From positions 1 to 64,000 of the forward strand of contig CALSSL010000003.1 in assembly GCA_943789005.1 (NCBI GenBank): DNA of 64,000 bases, read 5' to 3'. Each line of letters starts with the position of its first letter. Within the stretch, counting starts at the first letter, position 1. The DNA comes from an uncultured SAR86 cluster bacterium (lineage in GTDB: Bacteria > Pseudomonadota > Gammaproteobacteria > Magnimaribacterales > D2472). The notes below the pieces were generated by a model. That model was not told the DNA's origin. It saw only the letters and a program-made list of their open reading frames with translations, and did no database searches. Shown here piece by piece: positions 18,683 to 28,693 of the stretch. Made by a program: the position numbers and the translations under genes.

Positions 18683-21438
18683 AATCAGGTAGTTTAAGAA
18701 GGATATTAGGCTATACCTATAGATATAGGTGGTCATTTTTAATTAGTGTTTTTGGATTCATTGCATTTGCTGCTGCTGATATTGCAGCAGTCGAATGGAT
18801 AAGAAGAATAATAAGTTATATAGATTCAGACGATGAAAGTCTGAATACTCTTTTAGCTATGTCTTTAATATTTATTGCTATAGGAAGGGGATTTGGATTC
18901 TTTGTTGGTAACTATTTCATGTCGCGAGTTGGTTTTGGAATAGTTCATGATTTAAGGGCTGAATTATTTCAAAAGCTTCATGATCTTCCTAAATCATATT
19001 TTGATGCTAATCAGTCTGGACAACTGATAAACAGAATTACTTTTACAACAACTCAAGTTTCTGGTGCAGCATCAAATGCTGTTAAAACATTTGTTAGAGA
19101 AGGTTTTCTTTTGGTTGGCTTATTTGTTTACTTATCTATACTCAATTTTAAATTGACTCTTCTTTTGGTAGGCACGGCGCCATTAATAGCTTTAATTGTT
19201 TACACAGCTGGAAAGAGACTAAAAAAACTAGCTACTAAAATTCAAACAGCCATGGGTGATGTAACTCACATTGCTTCCGAGGCTGTTGATGGTCACGTAG
19301 AGATAAAAAGTTTTAATGCAGAAGAATATGAAAATAATAGATTTTTTAAAGCTAATTCATCTAATAAAAATCAGAATTTAAAATTAGAAGCTACTGGAAA
19401 TCTTGCAACTCCTATAATACAAATTCTTGTTTCAATTTCGTTATCACTTGTAGCATACTTTGCTTTAGGTTCTCAACTTGGAATAAGCTTAGACGCTCAA
19501 ACTTTTGTTGCATTCTTCACTGCAGCAGGTTTAATGGCTAAACCAATTAGACAATTATCTAATATAAATATTATTGTCCAAAAAGGCTTAGCCGCAGCTA
19601 ATGAAATATTTGATCAACTAGATCAGCAAAATGAAAATAATTCTGGTGATATAGATGCGCCAATTTCTGGCGATATTGATTTTAAAAATGTTTCATTCTC
19701 ATATAATACCGGTGGTTTGATTATTGATAATATTTCATTCTCAATATCTAAAAATGAAACTATTGCTATAGTTGGTAAGTCTGGTTCTGGTAAATCAACT
19801 ATTGCCAATTTAATTCCACGTTTTTATAACCACACATCTGGTGATATTTTGATTGATGGTATTTCAGTTAACGACTATTCTTTAAAACACCTGAGGTCTT
19901 CTATTTCTATAGTTAATCAATCTCCTTCATTATTCAACGATACAATTGCAAAAAATATTGCTTATGGTGATGATGAGATAGATGTTGAAAAACTTAAAGA
20001 AGCAGCAAGTCAAGCAGGATGTACCGAATTTATCGAAAGCCTTCCAGAGAGTTTTGAATCTGAAATTGGAGATGATGGCGTTCTTCTTTCAGGAGGACAA
20101 AGGCAAAGACTTGCCATTGCAAGAGCATTTTATAAAAACTCTCCAATCATCATATTAGATGAGGCCACGTCATCCTTGGATACTGAATCAGAACTTATTG
20201 TTCAAGAAGCTCTTGAGAAATTAATCACTAACAGAACAACTATTGTGATAGCTCATAGACTATCAACTATTGAGAATGCTTCAAGGATAATTGTTCTTGA
20301 TAACGGCGCTATTTCAGAAACAGGTACTCATGCTGAATTATTAGATAATGATGGTATTTATCAATCACTATATAAAAATAAATTTAAGGACGCGCCTGAA
20401 GAAAAATTAAAAGTTTCTAAATCAACTCAACTATACATACCAGAATATGATGATGAATATAATTCAAGTCTTGTTGTAGATAGTTGGTACAAAAAAAGTT
20501 TGTGGCTATATCTACTTTTACCTTTCTCTTTAATATTTTCTTATATAACTAATAGAAGAAGAAGAAAGTTTATAAAATCAAAAAAACTTGGTTATAAAAC
20601 ATCAATACCCATCATTATTGTGGGTAACTTAACAATTGGCGGGACAGGTAAGACTCCACTAGTTGCATATATTGCTTCTGAATTAGCCAAAAGAGGTTAT
20701 AAGCCAGGGTTAGTTAGCAGAGGTTATGGTGGCAAATTTAGAGAAACACTTCATGTAACAGCCGATACGCCTGTAAAACAGACTGGTGATGAAGCTCAAA
20801 TATTATCTAAATTAAACTTACCATTTTATATAGACAAAAATAGAGTAAGAGCAGTAAAAGCATTGGAAGAAAAACACGATTGTGATGTGATTATTTCAGA
20901 TGACGGCTTGCAGCATTATAATATGGGTAGAGACATAGAAGTCGTAGTTATAGATGGGAAAAGACGTTTTGGAAATAACTTAACTTTCCCAGCGGGCCCT
21001 TTAAGAGAAACAAAGTCAAGATTAAATAGTGTTGATTTTATTGTTAATAATTCTGGACCAACTCAAGAAAATGAATATTTAATGAATATTAGTCCTGCTA
21101 AATTTGTTCATTTAAAATCTGGTAAATCTTACCATGTTGAGAAATGGCCAATGCACAAACAGGTTCATGCAGTAGCAGGTCTTGGAAATCCTGGTAGATT
21201 TTTTGATCTTCTAGCCAGACTTGGATTTGAAATTATCAGACATCCTTTTCCAGATCACCATAATTTTGATGAATCAGATATATTTTATTTAGATCATTTA
21301 CCTATAATAATGACTGAGAAGGATGCGTCCAAATGTAGACAATTCGACAATAATAAAATTTGGTATTTAACAATTGAAGCTGAAGTTTCTGATAAGTTTA
21401 TTGAGGAACTAGATACTAAATTAAAATCTTTAAATTAA
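18679..21438 (+). CDS. msbA-lpxK: MsbA-LpxK fusion: lipid A ABC flippase plus tetraacyldisaccharide 4'-kinase
   Basis: One uninterrupted 919-residue frame. Residues 1 to about 573 form a complete MsbA-type exporter: six membrane helices, Walker A GKSGSGKST at 366-374, signature LSGGQ at 470-474, Walker B IIILDEATS and switch H526. Residues from about 601 to 919 form a complete LpxK: membrane anchor at about 607-623, then IIIVGNLTIGGTGKTP with its P-loop (646-660), SRGYGG, DDGLQH and RETKSR. The linker (574-600) contains no ATG, GTG or TTG codon in frame; the first is TTG at residue 608, inside LpxK homology. MsbA flips lipid A-core across the inner membrane, and LpxK phosphorylates the lipid A precursor. 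In E. coli they are separate adjacent genes. One caution is an A5 run at 20402-20406: with one A fewer, TAA would follow residue 576. Confidence 0.88.
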   Translation: MKSGSLRRILGYTYRYRWSFLISVFGFIAFAAADIAAVEWIRRIISYIDSDDESLNTLLAMSLIFIAIGRGFGFFVGNYFMSRVGFGIVHDLRAELFQKLHDLPKSYFDANQSGQLINRITFTTTQVSGAASNAVKTFVREGFLLVGLFVYLSILNFKLTLLLVGTAPLIALIVYTAGKRLKKLATKIQTAMGDVTHIASEAVDGHVEIKSFNAEEYENNRFFKANSSNKNQNLKLEATGNLATPIIQILVSISLSLVAYFALGSQLGISLDAQTFVAFFTAAGLMAKPIRQLSNINIIVQKGLAAANEIFDQLDQQNENNSGDIDAPISGDIDFKNVSFSYNTGGLIIDNISFSISKNETIAIVGKSGSGKSTIANLIPRFYNHTSGDILIDGISVNDYSLKHLRSSISIVNQSPSLFNDTIAKNIAYGDDEIDVEKLKEAASQAGCTEFIESLPESFESEIGDDGVLLSGGQRQRLAIARAFYKNSPIIILDEATSSLDTESELIVQEALEKLITNRTTIVIAHRLSTIENASRIIVLDNGAISETGTHAELLDNDGIYQSLYKNKFKDAPEEKLKVSKSTQLYIPEYDDEYNSSLVVDSWYKKSLWLYLLLPFSLIFSYITNRRRRKFIKSKKLGYKTSIPIIIVGNLTIGGTGKTPLVAYIASELAKRGYKPGLVSRGYGGKFRETLHVTADTPVKQTGDEAQILSKLNLPFYIDKNRVRAVKALEEKHDCDVIISDDGLQHYNMGRDIEVVVIDGKRRFGNNLTFPAGPLRETKSRLNSVDFIVNNSGPTQENEYLMNISPAKFVHLKSGKSYHVEKWPMHKQVHAVAGLGNPGRFFDLLARLGFEIIRHPFPDHHNFDESDIFYLDHLPIIMTEKDASKCRQFDNNKIWYLTIEAEVSDKFIEELDTKLKSLN

Positions 21439-22161
21439 ATGAATACTAATTTCACAATTCTTATTCCAGCAAGAATTGGTTCAACTAGATTAAAAAATAA
21501 ACCACTAATAGATATCAAGGGTATGTCCTTAATCGAAAGGGTTTTTAAAAATTCAGTAACTATCTCAGAGAATACATACATCGCAACTGACTCTCAGGAA
21601 GTTTACAAACACGCCCAATCCTTTTCAAAAAATATTATCATGACCAGTGATGCACATATCTCAGGAACTGATAGGGTCTTTGAGGCTGCTGAAAATCTTA
21701 AAATAAACGATGATACTCTTATAATAAATTTACAAGGAGATGAGCCTTTCATGCCCAATGATTTGGTAATTCAGCTTGTGGAAGATTTTTTTCAGAACTC
21801 ATGCGATGTCATTAGTGCCTGTCATCCAATATGCAACTTAGATGATCTAATAAATCCTAATTGCGTTAAAGTTCATTGTGATTCAAACAATTATGCACAA
21901 TCTTTTAAAAGAACAATAAATAGTAGTGAAATTCCCATGAGACATATTGGAATTTATGGATATAAAATGAAAACATTAAGAAAATTGGTAAATCTAAAGC
22001 CAACTAAAAACGAGTTATTGCATAAATTAGAACAGCTTAGATTTATGGACAATAATTATTCAATTTATATGACGCAATATAAAAATGAAATCCCGTCTGG
22101 AATCGATACTCAAGAAGATGTAGATCAAGCTATTACTTATTTGACTGCTAATGAAGATTGA
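21439..22161 (+). CDS. kdsB: CMP-KDO synthetase (3-deoxy-manno-octulosonate cytidylyltransferase)
   Basis: A 240-residue cytidylyltransferase that activates KDO for addition to lipid A. IPARIGSTRLKNKPL at the N-terminus is the nucleotide-binding signature, and SGTDRVFEA and NLQGDEPFM are family motifs. It begins the base after the LpxK stop and overlaps murB by 11 nt. Its place beside lpxK is the classical gammaproteobacterial arrangement. Confidence 0.96.
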   Translation: MNTNFTILIPARIGSTRLKNKPLIDIKGMSLIERVFKNSVTISENTYIATDSQEVYKHAQSFSKNIIMTSDAHISGTDRVFEAAENLKINDDTLIINLQGDEPFMPNDLVIQLVEDFFQNSCDVISACHPICNLDDLINPNCVKVHCDSNNYAQSFKRTINSSEIPMRHIGIYGYKMKTLRKLVNLKPTKNELLHKLEQLRFMDNNYSIYMTQYKNEIPSGIDTQEDVDQAITYLTANED

Positions 22162-23143
22162 AGAAAATGCATTAATTGATAACTCTCTTCGTATTCAATC
22201 AAGGTGTAAATATTTGGTTAGAATACAAAATATCGAAGATCTGAATAAAATTCATGATTTAATTAAATCTAATAAAAAATACTTTATTCAAGGGGAGGGC
22301 ACTAACATAATACCTCCAACTTTCTATGATGGTTTAATTTTGAAATCAGAGTTAAAGCACATCAATCTTAAAAAAAACATTTTAAGTGTAGGTTCAGCAT
22401 ATAATTGGACAGACTTAGTTAAATTCTGCATTAAAAATGATATTAATGGCTTTGAAAACCTAATTGATATTCCAGGCAGCGTTGGCGCAAGTCCTATTCA
22501 AAATATTGGAGCTTATGGCGCTGATGTTTCAAGCTTGATAGAAAGTATAGATTGTTTTTGCTTAAAAACATTTAAACAAGTTAACCTTAAAAACAAAGAC
22601 TGTAAATTTTCATATAGAGACTCTATTTTAAAAAACTCTCATTATCTTATTTATAACATAAACTTTAAATCTAATCTTGAAGAAAATATCTCTTCAGATT
22701 ATGCGTCTATACAAAAATATATACATGATAATTCTCTAAATATAGATAATTTAAATAAACAAGATATCTCAGCAATTATATCTAAAGTCAGAGCAAAGGC
22801 CTTACCCAATCCAGATTATATTTTTAATGCTGGAAGTTTTTTTAAAAATCCTATTATTCATAAAAACCAAATTAATTTTGAGTATTTTGGTGAAGAGCAA
22901 TTAATAATTTGGGACTACTCTGATACTTTAGTTAAAGTTGGGGCCGCAAGGTTGATTGAACTAATTCAAGATCAATTATCGCTATCTAAAAATGTTTCTA
23001 TTTATAAAAATCATTCATTGGTTTTAATAACTAATGGAAAGGCAACTCAGCAAGAAGTGTTAAATTTTGCATCCCATATAAATGATATGGTTTTTAGAAC
23101 CTTTAACATATCCCTTGAAATAGAACCAAATATTATTAATTAA
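22151..23143 (+). CDS. murB: UDP-N-acetylenolpyruvoylglucosamine reductase
   Basis: A 330-residue FAD enzyme of the long (E. coli-like, type I) MurB class. It reduces enolpyruvyl-UDP-GlcNAc to UDP-MurNAc in peptidoglycan synthesis. FAD-binding GEGTNIIPP, IPGSVGASPIQNIGAYG, the tyrosine loop YRDSIL, the catalytic Ser in NAGSFFKNP and the C-terminal Glu of LEIEPNII are all present. It overlaps kdsB by 11 nt; lysE-like starts 2 nt after its stop. Confidence 0.96.
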   Translation: MKIEENALIDNSLRIQSRCKYLVRIQNIEDLNKIHDLIKSNKKYFIQGEGTNIIPPTFYDGLILKSELKHINLKKNILSVGSAYNWTDLVKFCIKNDINGFENLIDIPGSVGASPIQNIGAYGADVSSLIESIDCFCLKTFKQVNLKNKDCKFSYRDSILKNSHYLIYNINFKSNLEENISSDYASIQKYIHDNSLNIDNLNKQDISAIISKVRAKALPNPDYIFNAGSFFKNPIIHKNQINFEYFGEEQLIIWDYSDTLVKVGAARLIELIQDQLSLSKNVSIYKNHSLVLITNGKATQQEVLNFASHINDMVFRTFNISLEIEPNIIN

Positions 23144-23145
23144 TC

Positions 23146-23751
23146 ATGTTTATCTGGTCATCAATTGCTCATCTTATTGCCCTTACCAGTCCTGGCCCAG
23201 ATACTGCTATTATTATCAGGCAGGTTAATCTTCATGGAAGAAGGGCGGGTATTTATGCATCAATTGGAATTGGCTTTGGAATTTACGCACATTGCCTTTT
23301 GGCAATTAATGGAATTTCACTTTTTATTATTACAAATGATATATATAAATTAATTGTAAGCCTAATTGGTAGTATTTATATTTTCTACCTAGGTATTAGG
23401 ATGGCTTTTCCTTCAAATAATGCCAAAGAAAATGACCAAGCTATATCGTCATCATTTTATGGAAGTTTTACGTCTGGATTAATAACAAATATATTTAATA
23501 TTAAAGCCTTTATTTTTTTTGTTTCTCTTTTTTCTATGCTTATTGATTCAATAGATGGATTATTTTTTTATATTTATCCAATATATTTTTCAATAACCTC
23601 AGCTTTGTGGTTTATGTTTTTGAGTTATTTATTAACAAGCTCTAATACATTTAATATTGAAAGAAATTATCTAATAAATAAAGCAATGGCATTAATTTTA
23701 TGCTCTATTGGACTCTTTATTTTTTTAAAATCAATGTATGAGTATTTCTAA
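23146..23751 (+). CDS. LysE/RhtB family exporter
   Basis: A 201-residue membrane protein with about six helices. The N-terminal ALTSPGPDTAIIIRQ is the LysE/RhtB signature, and the length is standard. These proteins export amino acids such as lysine, homoserine or threonine. It sits directly after murB with a 2-nt gap and overlaps the DUF1285 gene by 14 nt, so it is part of the long run. The substrate is unknown. Confidence 0.88.
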   Translation: MFIWSSIAHLIALTSPGPDTAIIIRQVNLHGRRAGIYASIGIGFGIYAHCLLAINGISLFIITNDIYKLIVSLIGSIYIFYLGIRMAFPSNNAKENDQAISSSFYGSFTSGLITNIFNIKAFIFFVSLFSMLIDSIDGLFFYIYPIYFSITSALWFMFLSYLLTSSNTFNIERNYLINKAMALILCSIGLFIFLKSMYEYF

Positions 23752-24272
23752 AATAGCTAATAATATAAAAATTAATGATTCAGGTTTTCCACCTGTTCAT
23801 CTTTGGAATCCTGAATTATGCGAAGGACAAGAAATATCAATCAATAGAGAGGGTGATTGGTATTTACAACAACTCTCCTATAAAAAACATAAAATTAGTA
23901 AAACTGTTTAGCACAGTCTTAAGAAATGATAACGGATTATATTTCTTAATTACTCCTCATGAAAAAGTACCAGTTTCTGTTGAACTGGCTCCGTATATCA
24001 TTACTGACTTTGATGTTGCTGATAATATTATAACTCTTCACACAAATCTTGATTATTCATTTACATTAGATAATAAGAATACAACAAGATTAATAAACTA
24101 TGAAAATACTATTATCCCATTAGTTAACGTTAGGAGTGATATAGAAGGTTTTTTTAATAGAGCAACTTACTATAAGTTGGTTGATATTGCACTCAAGGAA
24201 AATATAATTATTGATAATATTCTACATATTAGAAGTGGAACCAATCATTACCCTTTAGGAACAATTGCATAA
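23738..24272 (+). CDS. DUF1285 family protein, frameshifted
   Basis: ATG at 23738 opens a frame with [13 protein letters not shown] and INREGDWY, which is the DUF1285 N-terminus. After an extra T in the TTT at 23863-23865 the homology continues one frame later with [45 protein letters not shown] and GTNHYPLG, to the stop at 24270-24272. Repaired length is about 177 residues. DUF1285 proteins are cytoplasmic and of unknown function. The full set of motifs argues for an intact gene with a sequencing insertion. Confidence 0.8.
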
Positions 24273-24423
24273 AAAAATTACATTGCCATCTAAAATTTGC
24301 TCAGCTTGTCAAAAAGAATTTAAGTGGAGAAAAAAATGGGAGAGAGATTGGAAAGAAGTTAAGTATTGTAGTGAGAGATGTAAAAAATCTAAGAATTTAA
24401 AGATTCGTAAATCCACTCATTAA
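24265..24423 (+). CDS. DUF2256 family zinc-ribbon-like protein (52 aa)
   Basis: A 52-residue frame starts at TTG 24265, overlapping the DUF1285 stop by 8 nt, and ends TAA at 24421-24423. The pattern [20 protein letters not shown], then [13 protein letters not shown], is the DUF2256 signature: a CxxC and a CxxxC pair that would bind one zinc ion, around a WRKKW core. The function is unknown; it is often found next to photolyase- or cryptochrome-like genes, none of which are seen here. Its end overlaps the convergent DUF885 gene by 35 nt. It would be the last gene of the long envelope run. Confidence 0.82.
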   Translation: MHKKITLPSKICSACQKEFKWRKKWERDWKEVKYCSERCKKSKNLKIRKSTH

Positions 24424-26188
24424 TATATGTTTCTAAAATATCTAAAGGAAGAGAGCCTCTTTTAAGAACTTCATGGTGAAAATCTTTAATATCATATTTA
24501 TCGCCTAATTCTTTTTCAGCTTTATTTCGTAATTCAAGAATTTTTAATTGGCCAATTTTATATGCTAAAGCTTGTCCTGGCCAAGCAATATACCTATCAA
24601 CCTCATTTTCTATATCAAGTTTTGATTTAGCGGTATTTTCTATAAAAAGATCTATAGCATCTTGTCTTGACCAGTTTTTATAATGCATGCCTGTATCAAC
24701 GACAAGTCTTATAGCCCTCCACATATCATATGTTAGTTGTCCAAACTTATCATAAGGGTCGTCATACAAATTCATGAACTCACCAAGTTCCTCACTATAA
24801 AGACCCCAACCCTCAACAAAGGCTGTAAAGCTTTGATATTTTCTAAATGTAGGTACATTTTCTAGTTCTTGAGCTATTGATATTTGAAAATGATGTCCGG
24901 GAACAGCCTCATGAACTGTTAATACAGGAATTTCATATTTAGGTCGCGATTCAGGTTTGTATAAATTAGCATAGAAGTAACCCGGTCTTCCCTTGGCTGG
25001 TGAGTTGTAATATGCGGTGGTTGTAAAAGGTGCTGATTCATCAGGTATTGGTATTACTCCATATGGAGCCCTTGGAAATACTTTAAATATTTTTGGTAAT
25101 AAGGGGTCTATTGACTTAGCCATTATCAAATAAGCATTTAATAAGTCCTCAGAATTATCATAATAAAATCTTGGACTAGTTCTTAAATAATTCAAAAATG
25201 ATTTGAAGTCTCCAGCCCATTCCAGATCATTGATAATTTGCTCCATCTCTGTTCTTATTCTTTTAACTTCACTCAAACCAATATTATGAATCTCATCTGG
25301 CGTTAGATTAGTTGTCGTATGATATTTTGCTGCATATTCATACCATGTATCTCCATTTGGAACACCATTTAAACCAATAGTTAATCTTGAGTTTGGTAAA
25401 TATACAGTCTTCAGAAAATCATTTAAATCCTTATAGGCTGGAAGAATCTTAGATTCAATTAAAAACTTAGCGCTCTCTATTAAATCTTCCTTTTCATCTT
25501 CATTAAAAAAAGAATCATTGGCTGATAAAAAAACTTTTAGGTAAGGATTATCTTCAATAGTTGTATCTAATATATTGTCTATTTGGGCTACAACCTGTTC
25601 AGTAACAAGTTTTGGTTGTGTGTAATTATTATTTAAACCTTCTTGAAGATTGATTTTAGTATTTATAATATTTTCTGCATACTTTGACAGCCTTATTAAC
25701 CAATCCTCATAATCTTGTTTTGTCTCATAAACAAGACGATCTCCTGTTTCATAATAACTTTGAACACCGCCTCTTTGATTCAGACTCATATAGTATGAAG
25801 GATAATTTGTAGCTTCTAATGAATTTTCAAGACTTATTTTTTTTAGCTGGTAATTTAGTTTATTTTCACTATTCAGATTATCAAAATTAAAAGCATTTAA
25901 ATTAACTAGATTATTTTGCAGTTTAGCCTTTTTTTTATAAAAAAATTCGATGCTATTAGGTGTTATATCTTGGTTATATTTTTTATTACCTATAAGAGAT
26001 GCAAAGACTGGGCTATCTTCAAGCTCCTGAAGCCATTGATTAGAAAGAAATTCCTCAAATTTAATATTTTCATCAATAATTGGTTCTTGAACTTTTTTAG
26101 TAATATCACTTTTAATGTCAGTTTGACACGCTGAAATTAAAAATATTGTTAATACTGATAATTGTAATATTTTAAATTTATAGGTCAT
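24389..26188 (-). CDS. DUF885 family lipoprotein, putative metallopeptidase
   Basis: A 599-residue protein with a lipoprotein signal (LISAC, cysteine near residue 21), so it is probably membrane-tethered in the periplasm. The DUF885 family is recognised by [14 protein letters not shown], an HExxxxHH-like zinc motif, and by [14 protein letters not shown], which supplies the further Glu ligand. Members are presumed zinc peptidases. It starts exactly where the ETF-QO gene stops (shared base 26188), so it is probably co-transcribed with it, although no functional link is obvious. Confidence 0.88.
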   Translation of the reverse strand: MTYKFKILQLSVLTIFLISACQTDIKSDITKKVQEPIIDENIKFEEFLSNQWLQELEDSPVFASLIGNKKYNQDITPNSIEFFYKKKAKLQNNLVNLNAFNFDNLNSENKLNYQLKKISLENSLEATNYPSYYMSLNQRGGVQSYYETGDRLVYETKQDYEDWLIRLSKYAENIINTKINLQEGLNNNYTQPKLVTEQVVAQIDNILDTTIEDNPYLKVFLSANDSFFNEDEKEDLIESAKFLIESKILPAYKDLNDFLKTVYLPNSRLTIGLNGVPNGDTWYEYAAKYHTTTNLTPDEIHNIGLSEVKRIRTEMEQIINDLEWAGDFKSFLNYLRTSPRFYYDNSEDLLNAYLIMAKSIDPLLPKIFKVFPRAPYGVIPIPDESAPFTTTAYYNSPAKGRPGYFYANLYKPESRPKYEIPVLTVHEAVPGHHFQISIAQELENVPTFRKYQSFTAFVEGWGLYSEELGEFMNLYDDPYDKFGQLTYDMWRAIRLVVDTGMHYKNWSRQDAIDLFIENTAKSKLDIENEVDRYIAWPGQALAYKIGQLKILELRNKAEKELGDKYDIKDFHHEVLKRGSLPLDILETYINEWIYESLNS

Positions 26189-27819
26189 TACATATTTGGA
26201 TAGTTAGGTCCGCCAGGTCCCTCAGGGCTGACCCAGTTTATATTTTGAGAAGGATCTTTTATGTCACAAGTTTTGCAATGAACACAGTTTTGAGCGTTTA
26301 TAACAAATTTCTTTTCGTTATCTTTTTCAACTACCTCATAAACTCCTGCAGGACAATATCTCTGAGCAGGCTCATCATATAATGGCAAGTTTACGCTAAT
26401 AGGTATTGATGGATCTTTAAGTTGGAGATGACAGGGCTGATCTTCTTCATGATTAGTGTTTGATAAATAGACAGATGAGAGTTTATCAAATGAAATCACT
26501 CCATCGGGTTTTGGATAATTAATTTTGGGCATTTCATCTGCTTTTTTTAAGCACGCATAATCAGGTGTTGGATGATTCATTGTAAAGGGTAGATTACCTC
26601 TAAATATGAATTGATCTATTACATTTAATGCTGCTCCAATAAGAGCGCCAAATTTATGAAAAATAGGGCCAAAATTTCTTGATTTATACAATTCCTTATA
26701 GAGCCATGAATCTTGTATCTTTGTATCATATGAAATTCCAGTTGAAATATCATTATTAAGATTCTGATATATATGTTCTCCTGCAATAAGACCAGATTTC
26801 ATTGCTGTATGAGAGCCTTTAATTTTTGAAAAATTAAGAGTGCCAGCATTATCACCTATTAATAAACCTCCAGGAAATTCCATTTTTGGTAGAGATTGAA
26901 GACCTCCTTTAATTAAGGCACGGGCTCCATATGATCTTCTCTCAGCACCTTCAAGATATTTTTTAATAGAAGGGTGGGTCTTCCATTTTTGAAATTCATC
27001 AAATGGGCTTAGGTGAGGATTTTTATAGTCAAGAGGAACTACATATCCAATATATGCTTCTTGATTTTCTCCATGATAAAAATATGAACCAGAAGGCGTA
27101 TCTATTGAAGTAGGCCATCCGTTTGTATGAATTACTAATCCTTCTTCATGAAGATCATCTTGAAGTTTCCATACCTCCTTAAAACCTATTCCATAATGCT
27201 GTGGATCTTTATCTTTAGATAAATCAAATTTTTCTATAATCTCTTTGCCTAGATGACCTCTACAACCTTCTCCTAAAATAGTATATTTTGCTCTTATGTC
27301 GATACCGGGCTCATTACCAGGTTTTAATTCACCATTAGCACCTATACCCATGTCTCCGGTTTGTACACCAACAACTTTATCATTCTCATAAATTAATTTA
27401 CTAGCAGGGAAGCCTGGAAATATTTCTACACCAAGATTTTCGGCTTGCTCAGCAAGCCATCTACATAGATTACCAAGGCTAATTACATAATTACCGTGAT
27501 TGTTCATTGTTGGCATAATAAATGCCGGAACTGGCAAGCTTATTTTTTCTAAAAGATATAAAAGTTTATCTTTTTTAACAGGCACATTTAAAGGAGCGTT
27601 TAAGTCTTTCCAATTAGGTATTAATTCATCAAGTGCTGTTGTTTGGAAAACATTACCAGATAGTATGTGAGCACCTATTTCAGAACCTTTTTCCAGCAAG
27701 CATATAGAGTAATCAGTTCCATTTTCTTGATTCAATTGAGCAAATTTAATAGCTGTTGATAAGCCAGATGGTCCGCCGCCAACAATAACTACGTCATACT
27801 CCATTGTTTCTCTTTCCAT
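26188..27819 (-). CDS. etfD: Electron transfer flavoprotein-ubiquinone oxidoreductase
   Basis: A 543-residue membrane-associated flavoprotein that passes electrons from ETF to ubiquinone, draining acyl-CoA dehydrogenases. FAD-binding GGGPSGLS is at the N-terminus. The C-terminus has the 4Fe-4S cysteines in YCPAGVYEV and in NCVHCKTCDIKDP, followed by the family's WVSPEGPGGPNYPNM end. Length matches the family. It is divergent from etfB-etfA, with an inverted repeat between them. A second Met five codons downstream could be the true start. Confidence 0.96.
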   Translation of the reverse strand: MERETMEYDVVIVGGGPSGLSTAIKFAQLNQENGTDYSICLLEKGSEIGAHILSGNVFQTTALDELIPNWKDLNAPLNVPVKKDKLLYLLEKISLPVPAFIMPTMNNHGNYVISLGNLCRWLAEQAENLGVEIFPGFPASKLIYENDKVVGVQTGDMGIGANGELKPGNEPGIDIRAKYTILGEGCRGHLGKEIIEKFDLSKDKDPQHYGIGFKEVWKLQDDLHEEGLVIHTNGWPTSIDTPSGSYFYHGENQEAYIGYVVPLDYKNPHLSPFDEFQKWKTHPSIKKYLEGAERRSYGARALIKGGLQSLPKMEFPGGLLIGDNAGTLNFSKIKGSHTAMKSGLIAGEHIYQNLNNDISTGISYDTKIQDSWLYKELYKSRNFGPIFHKFGALIGAALNVIDQFIFRGNLPFTMNHPTPDYACLKKADEMPKINYPKPDGVISFDKLSSVYLSNTNHEEDQPCHLQLKDPSIPISVNLPLYDEPAQRYCPAGVYEVVEKDNEKKFVINAQNCVHCKTCDIKDPSQNINWVSPEGPGGPNYPNM

Positions 27820-27845
27820 ATCTAACCTCTATTATTGTTGTAAAA

Positions 27846-27871
27846 TGCACAAAAGGAATTACAATTGTGCA
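27846..27871. promoter_or_regulatory. Inverted repeat between divergent ETF genes, candidate operator
   Basis: TGCACAA at 27846-27852 and TTGTGCA at 27865-27871 are perfect inverted 7-bp arms separated by 12 bp. The centre lies about 40 bp from the etfD start and 80 bp from the etfB start, a position where one dimeric regulator could act on both. The arms contain most of the G and C of this otherwise AT-rich gap. The regulator is unknown. Confidence 0.45.
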
Positions 27872-27940
27872 GTATTTATGATTATAACTATCATTTATAA
27901 TCTTAAACATACTATTTTAAAAATTTATATATAAAACCTT

Positions 27941-28693
27941 ATGAAAATACTAGTACCGTTAAAGAGGGTTGTGGATTACAACGTCAAAGTTAGACCTTTA
28001 CCTGATAATTCAAATGTTGATTTAAATAATGCAAAAATGTCGGTTAATCCTTTTTGCGAAATAGCTCTTGAAGAAGCTGTGCGTATAAAAGAAGCTGGTA
28101 ACGCTGAAGAGGTCATAGCTGTAACGGTTGGTAAAACTGAATCTCAAGAACAATTAAGAACTGCTTTAGCTTTGGGTGCAGATAGAGCCATATTAATTGA
28201 AACTGATTCTATACTTGAACCCCTAGCTATCTCTAAAGTTTTAACTAAAGTGGTTGAGCAAGAAGCACCAGATTTAATTATATTAGGTAAACAAGCTATT
28301 GATGGAGATAATAATCAGACAGGGCAGATGTTAGCATCAATGCTTAATTATCCTCAAGCTACTAATGCTTCAGAGGTTAGATTTGATGGTGATAAAGTAA
28401 ATGTTACTAGAGAGATAGATGGTGGTCTTCAAACTTTACAATTAAATAAACCAGCCATTATTACTACTGATCTAAGATTAAATGAACCAAGATATGCATC
28501 CCTCCCAAATATAATGAAGGCTAAGAAAAAAGAGTTAACCATTATAAATGTTTCTGATCTTGGTGTAGACATTAATCCTAGAACAGAATTACTTTCAGTT
28601 GAGTTACCTCCTTCAAGAGATGCGGGTATCATCGTAGAGACTGTAGATGAGTTAGTTGAAAAACTTAAAAATGAAGCAAAGGTGATCACATGA
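27941..28693 (+). CDS. etfB: Electron transfer flavoprotein beta subunit
   Basis: A 250-residue ETF beta subunit that binds AMP and pairs with EtfA to accept electrons from acyl-CoA dehydrogenases. It starts [17 protein letters not shown] and contains [28 protein letters not shown], the family block [17 protein letters not shown] and a [12 protein letters not shown] stretch. It overlaps etfA by 4 nt (ATGA). The two acyl-CoA dehydrogenases at 51-53 kb and the dienoyl-CoA reductase fit the same pathway. Confidence 0.96.
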   Translation: MKILVPLKRVVDYNVKVRPLPDNSNVDLNNAKMSVNPFCEIALEEAVRIKEAGNAEEVIAVTVGKTESQEQLRTALALGADRAILIETDSILEPLAISKVLTKVVEQEAPDLIILGKQAIDGDNNQTGQMLASMLNYPQATNASEVRFDGDKVNVTREIDGGLQTLQLNKPAIITTDLRLNEPRYASLPNIMKAKKKELTIINVSDLGVDINPRTELLSVELPPSRDAGIIVETVDELVEKLKNEAKVIT

